The notes beneath the pieces are model-generated. The model saw nothing but the letters and a program-made list of their open reading frames with translations, was not told where the DNA came from and did no database searches. The position numbers and the translations under genes were made by a program. From an uncultured Clostridia bacterium (GTDB taxonomy: Bacteria; Bacillota; Clostridia; Christensenellales; Aristaeellaceae): 21,048 nucleotides of DNA. Numbering within the stretch: the first letter of the stretch is position 1; every line of letters begins with the position of its first letter. This document shows, in pieces, positions 1-5,918 of this stretch. The stretch is from assembly GCA_934621485.1 (NCBI GenBank), contig CAKTUS010000042.1, positions 1 through 21,048 on the forward strand, in the 5' to 3' direction.

Positions 1-1
1 G

Positions 2-937
2 ATTGGTACCGGCTGCGGCATCCCCGGCATCATGGCCTCCCGTACCATTGAAAACGAACGCGACCGTCGTATGACCATCATGACCACCACCTTCATCCCC
101 TGCGGCGCGAAGACTCCCTTCATCGCCATGATCGCAGGCGCTCTGTTTGGCGGTTCTCCCTGGATTGCCACTTCCGCTTACTTCGTCGGCATGGCCGCCA
201 TCATTGTGTCCGGCATCATGCTGAAGAAGTCCAAGATGTTCTCCGGCGAACCTGCTCCCTTCGTAATGGAGCTGCCCGCCTATCACTGGCCCACTGTGGG
301 CAACGTACTGCGCAGCATGTGGGAGCGCGGCTGGAGCTTCATCAAGAAGGCCGGCACCATCATCCTGCTGTCCACCATCTTTGTGTGGTTCACCACGTAC
401 TTTGGCTGGGTTGACGGCACCTTCCGCATGCTGGGCGAGGATGAGATGAACTACTCCATCCTGGCGGCCATTGGCGGCGCTATTGCCTGGATCTTCAAGC
501 CCCTGGGCTGGGGCAACTGGCAGGCGGCTGTCGCCTCCATCACCGGCTTGGTGGCCAAGGAAAACATCGTTGGCACCATGGGCATCCTGTACGGCGGCGA
601 TGGCAATGTGTACGCCACCCTGGCTACCCACTTCACTCAGCTGGCCGGCTACTCCTTCCTGGTGTTCAACCTGCTGTGCGCTCCCTGCTTTGCGGCTATG
701 GGCGCCATGAAGCGTGAAATGAACAACGCCAAGTGGACCTGGTTTGCCATCGGCTATCAGTGCGGCTTCGCTTATGTGGTAGCTCTGATGATTTATCAGA
801 TTGGCATGCTGTTCCAGGGCGTGTTCGGTCTGGGCACCGTGGTTGCCATTGCTCTGCTGGCGGCGATGATTTACTTCCTGGTTCGCAAGAACCCCTACAA
901 CGACAACGGCGTATATGCGCAGAAAGTGAGCATGTAA
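2..937 (+). CDS. feoB: Ferrous iron transport protein B, C-terminal part (partial, 5' end outside window)
   Basis: This is the membrane portion of FeoB, the GTP-driven Fe(II) importer of the cytoplasmic membrane. The frame is open from base 2, so the gene begins upstream and its G domain is not visible; 311 residues are present. The first visible residues (CGIPGIMASRTIENERDRR) match the conserved FeoB core segment, followed by the PCGAKTPF gate-type motif and several hydrophobic segments. A second conserved stretch reads GLVAKENIVGTMGILYG, and the later LCAPCFAAMGAMKREM is also typical of FeoB. The gene ends one base before the start of a small Cys-rich protein that commonly follows feoB in Clostridia. 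An internal ATG at 32 exists, but the conserved residues before it show it is not the start. Family assignment is firm. Confidence 0.95.
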   Translation: MGTGCGIPGIMASRTIENERDRRMTIMTTTFIPCGAKTPFIAMIAGALFGGSPWIATSAYFVGMAAIIVSGIMLKKSKMFSGEPAPFVMELPAYHWPTVGNVLRSMWERGWSFIKKAGTIILLSTIFVWFTTYFGWVDGTFRMLGEDEMNYSILAAIGGAIAWIFKPLGWGNWQAAVASITGLVAKENIVGTMGILYGGDGNVYATLATHFTQLAGYSFLVFNLLCAPCFAAMGAMKREMNNAKWTWFAIGYQCGFAYVVALMIYQIGMLFQGVFGLGTVVAIALLAAMIYFLVRKNPYNDNGVYAQKVSM

Positions 938-938
938 C

Positions 939-1070
939 ATGTCTACGTGGATTGTTGGCGGCATCCTGGCACTGATTGTGGCGGCGATTGTTTACAGCCT
1001 GATTCGTGCTAAGAAAAGCGGCAAATCCACCTGCGGCGGCGATTGCGGTCACTGCAAGGGTTGCCACTGA
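939..1070 (+). CDS. FeoB-associated Cys-rich membrane protein (43 aa)
   Basis: This is a tiny protein with one N-terminal membrane segment (about residues 4-22, WIVGGILALIVAAIVYSLI), a short basic linker (RAKKSGK) and a Cys-rich tail, TCGGDCGHCKGCH. The pattern C-x3-C-x2-C-x2-C matches the FeoB-associated Cys-rich membrane protein family (Pfam FeoB_associated), known from gene neighbourhood with feoB. The start ATG lies one base after the feoB stop and only a weak purine stretch precedes it, so translation is probably coupled to feoB. The family is presumed to assist ferrous iron uptake, possibly as a metal-binding C-terminal partner of FeoB; that role is inference. A strong terminator-like palindrome follows 31 bp downstream. 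Confidence 0.85.
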   Translation: MSTWIVGGILALIVAAIVYSLIRAKKSGKSTCGGDCGHCKGCH

Positions 1071-1100
1071 AAAGTCGCCAGAGGGCGGGGCTAAAGCCCC

Positions 1101-1150
1101 GTCCCTCGTCAAAAAAGCTCGCCGTCTGGCGAGCTTTTTTGACGAGGGAC
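1101..1150. repeat. Perfect palindrome (23-bp arms, 4-nt loop), bidirectional terminator, copy 1
   Basis: Left arm 1101-1123 and right arm 1128-1150 are exact reverse complements around the loop GTCT. The core GCTCGCC-GTCT-GGCGAGC is followed by TTTTTT on the plus strand and, by symmetry, also on the minus strand, which is the form of a bidirectional intrinsic terminator. Outer arms (GTCCCTCGTC / GACGAGGGAC) extend it well beyond what termination needs. A second copy in opposite orientation lies at 2508-2543. It probably ends feoB transcription and may belong to a dispersed repeat family. Confidence 0.85.
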
Positions 1151-1590
1151 GTTCTTTGTCCGCTTGTCTGCGGATCGCCGGAAGAAAAGCCAGCAGGGCT
1201 CCGCACATGCCGCCCTTTGGGGAACCAGCGCCAAACGGCCCATGCGCGCCCACACCGCCCAAGTTGAACGGTGTTTGAGCCCTGCATTTGGGGAAGTCGC
1301 GCCCTCAAAAAAACGCAACAAACCCATGCGCTCCAACTGCTGCAATGGTTGTCCGCAAATGCGCCTTCTTTTTGAGAGAAAGCAATGGAAAAAACGCATA
1401 TGCTCTCAATAACCGGGCCTTCAAAAGCAACAGCGGGATTTTTCGTCTGCGGGGCTGCCGCGCTTTTCCAAAAAGCCTTTGACGCCTGGTTTCATAAAGT
1501 GCCTGCGCCTTCGCACTTGCAAAACCTGAGCGGCGGGTATGGCTTTTTGACGAAAACTGTCGTATACTGAAGCGGGACTTTTCACCTTTC

Positions 1591-1600
1591 GGGAAGGAGG
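1591..1600 (+). promoter_or_regulatory. Ribosome binding site that selects a TTG start
   Basis: GGGAAGGAGG ends 7 bases before the TTG at 1608. An ATG at 1601 directly abuts the site and its frame stops after six codons, so the TTG is the usable start. Confidence 0.7.
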
Positions 1601-1607
1601 ATGCCCC

Positions 1608-1817
1608 TTGCAAGCCACTAACCCTTATGACCCTCGGCACAATCCCTATCAGCCCAGGCCCGACGAGCGGCCAAAGCCCCGTCCTCGCAGGCGCGGACGT
1701 TTTCGCCGGTTCATGCGCGGCTATTTGATGACGGTCGGTGCGCTGACCACGCTGTATGTGCTGGCGCAGCTGCTGGTGCGGCTGTTTGTGGAAGTAGGCA
1801 AATGGATGCCCAACTAG
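1608..1817 (+). CDS. Small Pro/Arg-rich single-pass membrane protein (69 aa), unknown function
   Basis: I do not recognise a family. The first 35 residues are rich in Pro and Arg (for example RPDERPKPRPRRRGRFRRF) and strongly basic, followed by one hydrophobic helix (about residues 37-62, GYLMTVGALTTLYVLAQLLVRLFVEV) and a short tail ending WMPN. This predicts a cytoplasmic basic N-terminus with the C-terminus outside or within the membrane. The start is TTG with a good ribosome binding site 7 bases upstream. The next gene, also TTG-initiated, starts 25 bp after the stop, so the two are probably co-transcribed and may act together. The length, ribosome binding site and compact spacing argue that it is real. 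Confidence 0.65.
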   Translation: MQATNPYDPRHNPYQPRPDERPKPRPRRRGRFRRFMRGYLMTVGALTTLYVLAQLLVRLFVEVGKWMPN

Positions 1818-1826
1818 CCCCTGTAC

Positions 1827-1833
1827 AGGAGGG
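1827..1833 (+). promoter_or_regulatory. Ribosome binding site for the TTG-initiated gene at 1843
   Basis: AGGAGGG sits 9 bases before TTG 1843. There is no in-frame ATG nearby and the N-terminus MKKFFKRLFGLVCCVALVFA forms a good signal anchor only from this TTG. Confidence 0.65.
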
Positions 1834-1842
1834 AGCATTTCA

Positions 1843-2457
1843 TTGAAGAAGTTTTTCAAGCGGCTATTCGGCCTGGTTTGCTGTGTAGCTCTGGTTTTCG
1901 CATTAGTGCGTTTCGGCCCGTATCTGTGGGAGCGCCTGTTCGGCGGAGCCAATACCCAATGGATTAGCCAGCGTTTTTCCGAAACCCTTCGGGAAAAGAA
2001 CGAGCTGGTGGTGTACGAAATTGAAACCACCGGTCAGGAAACCGTATCGCAGGAGGCGTGGCTGCTGGGCACCGTACAGAAGGTGGAAATGCCCTATACC
2101 TTCCGCATGAGCTTCACGGTGGATTTAAGCCGCGCTCAGGTTGTAACCGACGGCAGCGCCGTTACCCTGCGCGTGCCTTCTCCTCAACCCGGCTATCAAA
2201 AGCTGATTGTGGATGAAAGCAAGGTCAAAAAATACGACTGGTTTTACCGCCTGACCACAGAGCGCTACGCCGCCATCAAGCAGGAGGTAGAGGACCGGCT
2301 GTTTGAAGAATACAGCCATAATCAGGATTATCAGCAAAATGCCTGGAACACCGCCGTGCATAACCTGGAAAGCCTGTTTGGCTCCGTAGCAGACCAAAGC
2401 CGCCTGGGCAACACCTGTACCTTCCAAATTGTGCGGGACGATACCCTGGCTGAATAA
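1843..2457 (+). CDS. DUF4230-like membrane-anchored protein (204 aa)
   Basis: The protein has a basic N-terminus and one hydrophobic segment (about residues 9-27), then about 175 residues predicted to lie outside the membrane. The body (KNELVVYEIETTGQE..., then MPYTFRMSFTVDLSRAQVVT, then VTLRVPSPQP) resembles DUF4230-type proteins, in which a beta-rich domain follows an N-terminal anchor. The C-terminal part is helical and Gln/Glu-rich (ERYAAIKQEVEDRLFEEYSH). Function is unknown for this family. It is preceded by a 69-residue membrane protein in the same probable operon and followed by a structured intergenic cassette with terminators. The family call rests on pattern recognition from memory and would need a profile search. 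Confidence 0.6.
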   Translation: MKKFFKRLFGLVCCVALVFALVRFGPYLWERLFGGANTQWISQRFSETLREKNELVVYEIETTGQETVSQEAWLLGTVQKVEMPYTFRMSFTVDLSRAQVVTDGSAVTLRVPSPQPGYQKLIVDESKVKKYDWFYRLTTERYAAIKQEVEDRLFEEYSHNQDYQQNAWNTAVHNLESLFGSVADQSRLGNTCTFQIVRDDTLAE

Positions 2458-2474
2458 CGCAAGCGTTTTCCGGC

Positions 2475-2501
2475 AACCAGGCTCTCCAAACGAGCCTGGT
2501 T
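2475..2501. repeat. Terminator-like hairpin, first copy of a 27-bp direct repeat
   Basis: AACCAGGCTC (2475-2484) pairs with GAGCCTGGTT (2492-2501) around a 7-nt loop. The same 27 bases recur at 2709-2735 with a single change in the loop. This first copy lacks a T-tract, unlike the second. Confidence 0.8.
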
Positions 2502-2507
2502 CAAGCC

Positions 2508-2543
2508 GTCAAAAAAGCTAGCCAGACGGCGAGCTTTTTTGAC
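2508..2543. repeat. Palindromic terminator-like element, copy 2 (inverted relative to 1101-1150)
   Basis: Arms 2508-2523 and 2528-2543 (GTCAAAAAAGCTAGCC / GGCGAGCTTTTTTGAC) pair with one mismatch around the loop AGAC, the complement of the GTCT loop in copy 1. The right flank GACGAGAGAC matches the outer arm of copy 1 with one change, but the corresponding left outer arm is missing. Confidence 0.8.
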
Positions 2544-2708
2544 GAGAGACACGCTTTGCCTACTCGCCCGCAGCTCGCCGGGTGGCAAAGCGCGCAAGGA
2601 AAGCCTTGCTGTACAAGGTTTCCGAACCCAACGTGCACGCCGCCGGGTTCGGAACGAACATCGGAGGGCCGCTGCTCTCCGATACCACCCGGTTTTTTCA
2701 ACAGTCTG

Positions 2709-2742
2709 AACCAGGCTCTCCAAATGAGCCTGGTTGTTTTTT
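2709..2742 (+). terminator. Intrinsic terminator, second copy of the 27-bp hairpin
   Basis: The stem AACCAGGCTC / GAGCCTGGTT (10 bp, 7-nt loop) is followed by GTTTTTTG. It is the likely end of the 1608-2457 transcript and insulates the next operon. Confidence 0.75.
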
Positions 2743-2908
2743 GTCCAAAAGAATCCGGCATCCGTCGGTGATCGCTGCCACCCAATATCGGAGCGGCGTT
2801 TTCGCGCTGTTCCGATGCGGAACGCTGCCAAGCGTAGTTTTTCACTTTGCCCATGGGGACGGCTTTCACGGTATTTTGCTTGTTACAGGCCAAGTTATTC
2901 CAAACCTG

Positions 2909-2937
2909 TTTACAAAATGTGAAAAAAACGTTACAAT
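2909..2937 (+). promoter_or_regulatory. Sigma-A type promoter of the ZorAB-like operon
   Basis: TTTACA (2909-2914) and TACAAT (2932-2937) are separated by 17 bp, each 5 of 6 to consensus. Transcription would start near 2944, giving a leader of about 50 nt before the ATG at 2993. Confidence 0.75.
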
Positions 2938-2992
2938 ATCATCATGGATGCTTTTGTACTCATCCGCGATTCATCTGTAAGGGAGGCGCGTT

Positions 2993-4210
2993 ATGGATAC
3001 GGCCACAATTACTCGCCTGACGGCAAACGCTTCGGAAATTCTTGTGTATGCAGCCATTGCGCTGGTAACGCTCATTGGCCTTTGCAAATGTATTTATCCG
3101 GTTTTTCGCAACGCCGCACTGCTGAACCGGGCGGTAATCAAGCTGGAAAAAAGCACGGCGAAGGGCGAGCGTCCCCTTTGGCGGGAAGCGCGTTTTTTGG
3201 GCCGTTCGCTTCGGCCGGAATGGCAGCAGTTTTTGCTCAACGCCGGTCAGCTGGATTTGCGCGGGATTCCCTGCGATACCCGGGAATACATCAACGAAGA
3301 AAGCGTAATTGAAAAGCCCGGTCACTCCCAGCTGGCGGAGCTGATTCCCGGCCTGCTGACCTCGCTGGGTATTTTGGGCACGTTTATGGGCCTGATGCAG
3401 GGCCTTACCAGCATTGATTTTTCCACGGCCGAGGGCACCATGCAGAGTATTCCGCAATTGCTCAGCGGCATGCGTTTCGCCTTTGCCACCTCTGTCGCGG
3501 GCATTTCCTGCTCGCTGGTGTTCAACATGTTCCACCGCATTGCCATCGGCCGGGCGGTTCGGGCGCTGGATAGCTTTGAGGACGCGTTCTATGAGCTGGC
3601 CATGCCTCGCCCCCTGCAGCCCGAAGTGCAATTGCTTTGCCAAAAGCAGGATGAGGACGCCCGTCTCACCCGTTTGGCCGAGCAGGTGGGCAACCATGTG
3701 TCCGCTTCTCTGGAAATGGCTGTTGGGCGGGCCATGCAGCCCCTTACTCAATCGCTGGACGCCTTCATACAGGGCGCAACCCAGGAACAGGTAGAGGGAA
3801 TCCGCCGCATTACAGGCCAGTTTATCAAGCAGATGAACGCCTCGCTGAACAACCAGATGACCGCTCTGGGCGACACCATGACCGCCGTCAGCCGCGGCCA
3901 GTTGGAAACCCAGCAAAATTTGCAGCAAACCCTGGATACCGCCCGCGCCATGGCTCAGGATGCGAAAAAGATTCAGCAGGCCAGTGCGGAAATCGCCGAA
4001 AACATGCAATTGATTGGCGCGGAGCTGCGCCTGGAGCGGGAGCATCGCGCCCAGTCGCTCACCGCTACCGACACCGCCACCCGCCAAATGGCCGCCCAAC
4101 TGGATGATTTGTCCCAGGCTCTGGAGCGCATGCAGCAGGCCGTAAGCGCCCTCAGCGCTGATTTGCCCGCCGCCGCAGCAGAGGACTGGCAGGCCCCTGT
4201 GGCGCAGTAA
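2993..4210 (+). CDS. MotA/TolQ/ExbB-type proton channel protein with long coiled tail, ZorA-like (405 aa)
   Basis: This is a predicted ion-channel subunit of a rotary 5:2-type motor in the cytoplasmic membrane. Membrane segments lie at about residues 16-36, 118-138 and 162-184. The latter two carry the signature LIPGLLTSLGILGTFMGLMQ and MRFAFATSVAGISCSLVF, which fits the MotA/TolQ/ExbB fold and most resembles ZorA. Residues about 215-390 form a long Gln/Ala-rich helical tail without hydrophobic stretches, as ZorA proteins have. The start has GGGAGG at 2981-2986 and a strong promoter upstream. The stator partner begins 12 bp after the stop, with its ribosome binding site in the gap. No Zorya effector (ZorC, ZorD or ZorE) is adjacent. 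Alternative: a TolQ-like cell-envelope motor unrelated to defence. Confidence 0.8.
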   Translation: MDTATITRLTANASEILVYAAIALVTLIGLCKCIYPVFRNAALLNRAVIKLEKSTAKGERPLWREARFLGRSLRPEWQQFLLNAGQLDLRGIPCDTREYINEESVIEKPGHSQLAELIPGLLTSLGILGTFMGLMQGLTSIDFSTAEGTMQSIPQLLSGMRFAFATSVAGISCSLVFNMFHRIAIGRAVRALDSFEDAFYELAMPRPLQPEVQLLCQKQDEDARLTRLAEQVGNHVSASLEMAVGRAMQPLTQSLDAFIQGATQEQVEGIRRITGQFIKQMNASLNNQMTALGDTMTAVSRGQLETQQNLQQTLDTARAMAQDAKKIQQASAEIAENMQLIGAELRLEREHRAQSLTATDTATRQMAAQLDDLSQALERMQQAVSALSADLPAAAAEDWQAPVAQ

Positions 4211-4222
4211 AAGGAGGATGCC

Positions 4223-5275
4223 ATGGCCCATAAACGCATTGTGCGCCGCAGCGGCAAGGCTGACGGCGGCTCGTCCTGGATTAGCTATTCGGACATGATG
4301 GCGGCGCTGCTGCTGGTGTTTGTGCTGGTACTGTGCTACAGCATGTATCAGTACTTTGAAATGCTGAACACCAAAACCGCCGAGCTGGATGCGCAAAGCG
4401 CCCAGCTCAGCGCCCAAAGCGACCAGCTGAACGCGCAAAGCGCCCGTCTGGACGCTCAGCAAACAGAGCTGGACGCTCGGCAGGCGGCCCTGCTTAGCAA
4501 GGAAAACGAGCTTAGCAGCGCTCTGACCCAGCTGGACGAGCAGAAGGGTCTTTTGGCCGACCAAAGCCTGACCCTGGAAGAACAGGAAAAAATCATTCTG
4601 GCGGCCCAGGCGGCCCTTTCTCAAAAAGAAACCGAACTGAACGCCGCCAACGCCGAGCTGGAAACCAAGCAAAACGAGCTGGCCAACGCCACCATTTTGC
4701 TGGGCCAGCAGCAGGACGCGATGAACGCCCAGCAAAAAAAGCTGGACGACCTGGTGGGCGTGCGCACCCAAATTGTGCGCGAGCTGACCGCCGCCCTCAG
4801 CAAGGCCAACCTGAAAGCCAGCGTGGACCCCAGCACCGGCGACATTATGCTGGAAAGCAACGTGTTTTTCGATACCGGCAAAAGCGCCATCAAGGACGAG
4901 GGCAGCGCGTTTTTGAAGCAATTCATTCCCGTTTATCTGGGCGTGCTGCTTCAGGACGAATACGCTGATTATCTGGGTGAAATTATCATTGAAGGGCACA
5001 CCGATACCTCCGGTACCTATCTGGGCAACCTGAAGCTGTCCCAGGAACGCGCTCTTAGCGTCGCCACCGCCTGTTTGCAAATGCCAGGGCTGACCAAGCA
5101 GCAGTTGGAGCGCCTGAAAGCCATTCTGACGGCAAAGGGCCGCAGCTCCTCCATGTTGATTTATAACGCGGACGGCACGGAAAATATGGATGCGTCCCGC
5201 CGTGTGGAATTCAAATTCCGCATGAAGGATTCGGAAATGATTGATGAAATCCGCAACATTCTATCCAGCCAATAA
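4223..5275 (+). CDS. MotB/OmpA-type stator with heptad-repeat stalk, ZorB-like (350 aa)
   Basis: This is the predicted partner of the upstream channel protein. A single membrane helix (about residues 25-44) begins WISYSDMMAALLLVFVLVL; Asp24 sits where the proton-carrying Asp of MotB/ZorB lies. Residues about 54-177 are near-perfect heptads (AELDAQS AQLSAQS DQLNAQS and so on), predicting a long coiled-coil stalk. Residues about 196-333 form an OmpA-like peptidoglycan-binding domain with IIIEGHTDTSG (Asp261), NLKLSQERA (Arg276) and SRRVEFKF. The ribosome binding site AAGGAGG is at 4211-4217; an ATG at 4219 is out of frame. The stalk is longer than expected for a typical MotB or ZorB linker, which could suit reaching through a thick Gram-positive wall; that is inference. 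Confidence 0.85.
   Translation: MAHKRIVRRSGKADGGSSWISYSDMMAALLLVFVLVLCYSMYQYFEMLNTKTAELDAQSAQLSAQSDQLNAQSARLDAQQTELDARQAALLSKENELSSALTQLDEQKGLLADQSLTLEEQEKIILAAQAALSQKETELNAANAELETKQNELANATILLGQQQDAMNAQQKKLDDLVGVRTQIVRELTAALSKANLKASVDPSTGDIMLESNVFFDTGKSAIKDEGSAFLKQFIPVYLGVLLQDEYADYLGEIIIEGHTDTSGTYLGNLKLSQERALSVATACLQMPGLTKQQLERLKAILTAKGRSSSMLIYNADGTENMDASRRVEFKFRMKDSEMIDEIRNILSSQ
4382..4753 (+). repeat. 21-bp periodic repeat coding for heptads
   Basis: The DNA for residues 54-177 of the stator protein is built of 21-bp units encoding x-x-L-x-A-Q-x type heptads. The first three units (4382-4444) are the most alike, sharing the pattern CAGCTnnnCGCnCAAAGC; later units are degenerate. Confidence 0.75.
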
Positions 5276-5290
5276 CAGGGGGGAAACGTT

Positions 5291-5785
5291 ATGCGAGGCT
5301 TAAAGGTGGCGGCTATTGCCGCGGTATCCTTGCTGCTGGTAACCGTTTTGCTGGTAGGGTACCTGTTTGCCACAGCCCAGGTAACGGCGGAGCAGGTTTC
5401 TTCCCAGGGCGTTTCTGCGGCGGCAGATCCGGCTGCTTTTGAGCAGGTGAAAACGGCTGTGGAGGACGGCTCCTTTCAGGGCACGCTCTATCAAAAGCCG
5501 GTGGAGTGGAAGGAAAGCGGCGAGTATACCTGGATTACCTATACCATTCGCCTGCACAACGGCTGTCTCGTGCCCCTTGACATGATTGAAGCCCAGGTGG
5601 TGCCCCAAAGCATGGATATTCTCCAAACAGCTTCTCTCCAGGTGCAGTCTTTGGAAATGAAGTCTGACGGCGATTTGAAAGTGACCATTCTCACCTCCAA
5701 AGACGCTCATCCGGTTCGCGAGCTCATCATTACCTACTATGTTTGGGGCGTCAGCTTCAGCCTGAAAACCACCACCACAGGCTGA
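5291..5785 (+). CDS. Membrane-anchored extracytoplasmic protein of unknown function (164 aa)
   Basis: I do not recognise the family. There is one N-terminal hydrophobic segment (about residues 5-27, VAAIAAVSLLLVTVLLVGYLF), either a signal anchor or an uncleaved signal peptide. It is followed by about 135 residues rich in beta-type alternation (YTWITYTIRLHNGCLVPLDMIEAQVV, LKVTILTSKDAHPVRELIITYYVWGV), suggesting a small immunoglobulin-like or LEA-like beta domain outside the membrane. It starts 15 bp after the stator gene, with a GGGGGGAAA-type ribosome binding site, so it belongs to the motor operon and may be a periplasm- or wall-side accessory. The gene ends before a bidirectional terminator. 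There is no similarity to ZorC, ZorD or ZorE that I can see. Confidence 0.65.
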   Translation: MRGLKVAAIAAVSLLLVTVLLVGYLFATAQVTAEQVSSQGVSAAADPAAFEQVKTAVEDGSFQGTLYQKPVEWKESGEYTWITYTIRLHNGCLVPLDMIEAQVVPQSMDILQTASLQVQSLEMKSDGDLKVTILTSKDAHPVRELIITYYVWGVSFSLKTTTTG

Positions 5786-5846
5786 GTGGCAGTAAAATTG
5801 CCCGTTTTTCTTTCGCCGCGCTGATTCCGGCGGTTCTCATAACAAA

Positions 5847-5896
5847 AAACGCCGAGGAAGCATGAAAAGCTTAAGCTTTCCGCTTCCCCGGCGTTT
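5847..5896. terminator. Bidirectional terminator between convergent operons
   Basis: AAACGCCGAGGAAGC (5847-5861) pairs with GCTTCCCCGGCGTTT (5882-5896) with one mismatch, enclosing a nested AAAGCTTAAGCTTT. The A and T runs at the ends allow use from either strand. It separates the plus-strand motor operon from the minus-strand opp operon. Confidence 0.75.
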
Positions 5897-5918
5897 GCTT
5901 ATCCGCGCCGCTTTACGC

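Larger units (their letters stand above)
1071..1607. other. Gene-free intergenic stretch with palindromic element
   Basis: The 537 bp between the FeoB partner and the next gene contain no frame with a convincing ribosome binding site or family resemblance. A small GGGGCTAAAGCCCC stem at 1087-1100 is followed directly by the large palindrome at 1101-1150. About 40 bp after the palindrome resemble the sequence following the second palindrome copy near 2544. The remainder (about 1200-1560) shows nothing recognisable apart from a TATACT hexamer at 1563-1568 that could be a -10 box for the following gene; no convincing -35 box accompanies it. Confidence 0.6.
2458..2992. other. Gene-free stretch: multi-hairpin repeat cassette, then promoter and leader
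   Basis: No coding frame here has support. From 2475 to 2742 the DNA holds a chain of inverted repeats: hairpin 2475-2501, palindrome 2508-2543, stems 2620-2629/2645-2654 (TTCCGAACCC) and 2660-2666/2677-2683 (ATCGGAG), then a repeat of the first hairpin at 2709-2735 with a T-tract. From 2743 to 2905 I see nothing distinctive. A strong promoter for the next operon lies at 2909-2937. Confidence 0.65.

Noticed and set aside
1043..1400. Several short frames across the palindrome region, with repeated peptides such as SLVKKARRLASFF
   Set aside because: They are translations of the palindromic repeat itself, recur wherever the repeat occurs, and lack ribosome binding sites.
1547..1568. TTGACG ... 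TATACT as promoter of the gene at 1608
   Set aside because: The spacer is only 10 bp; no proper -35 box lies 16-18 bp upstream of TATACT, so the promoter is not called.
2475..2742. CRISPR-like array
   Set aside because: There are only two copies of the 27-bp repeat, the repeat is a terminator-type hairpin, and no cas genes are nearby.
2960..5080. Long open frame on the minus strand opposite the motor operon (about 706 codons)
   Set aside because: It lies antisense to two well-supported genes, has no ribosome binding site or family motif, and its length follows from the GC-rich, repetitive coding strand.
2993..5785. Complete Zorya anti-phage system
   Set aside because: Only ZorA- and ZorB-like proteins are present. 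No ZorC, ZorD (helicase/nuclease) or ZorE (HNH) gene lies on either side, so a defence role is not claimed.
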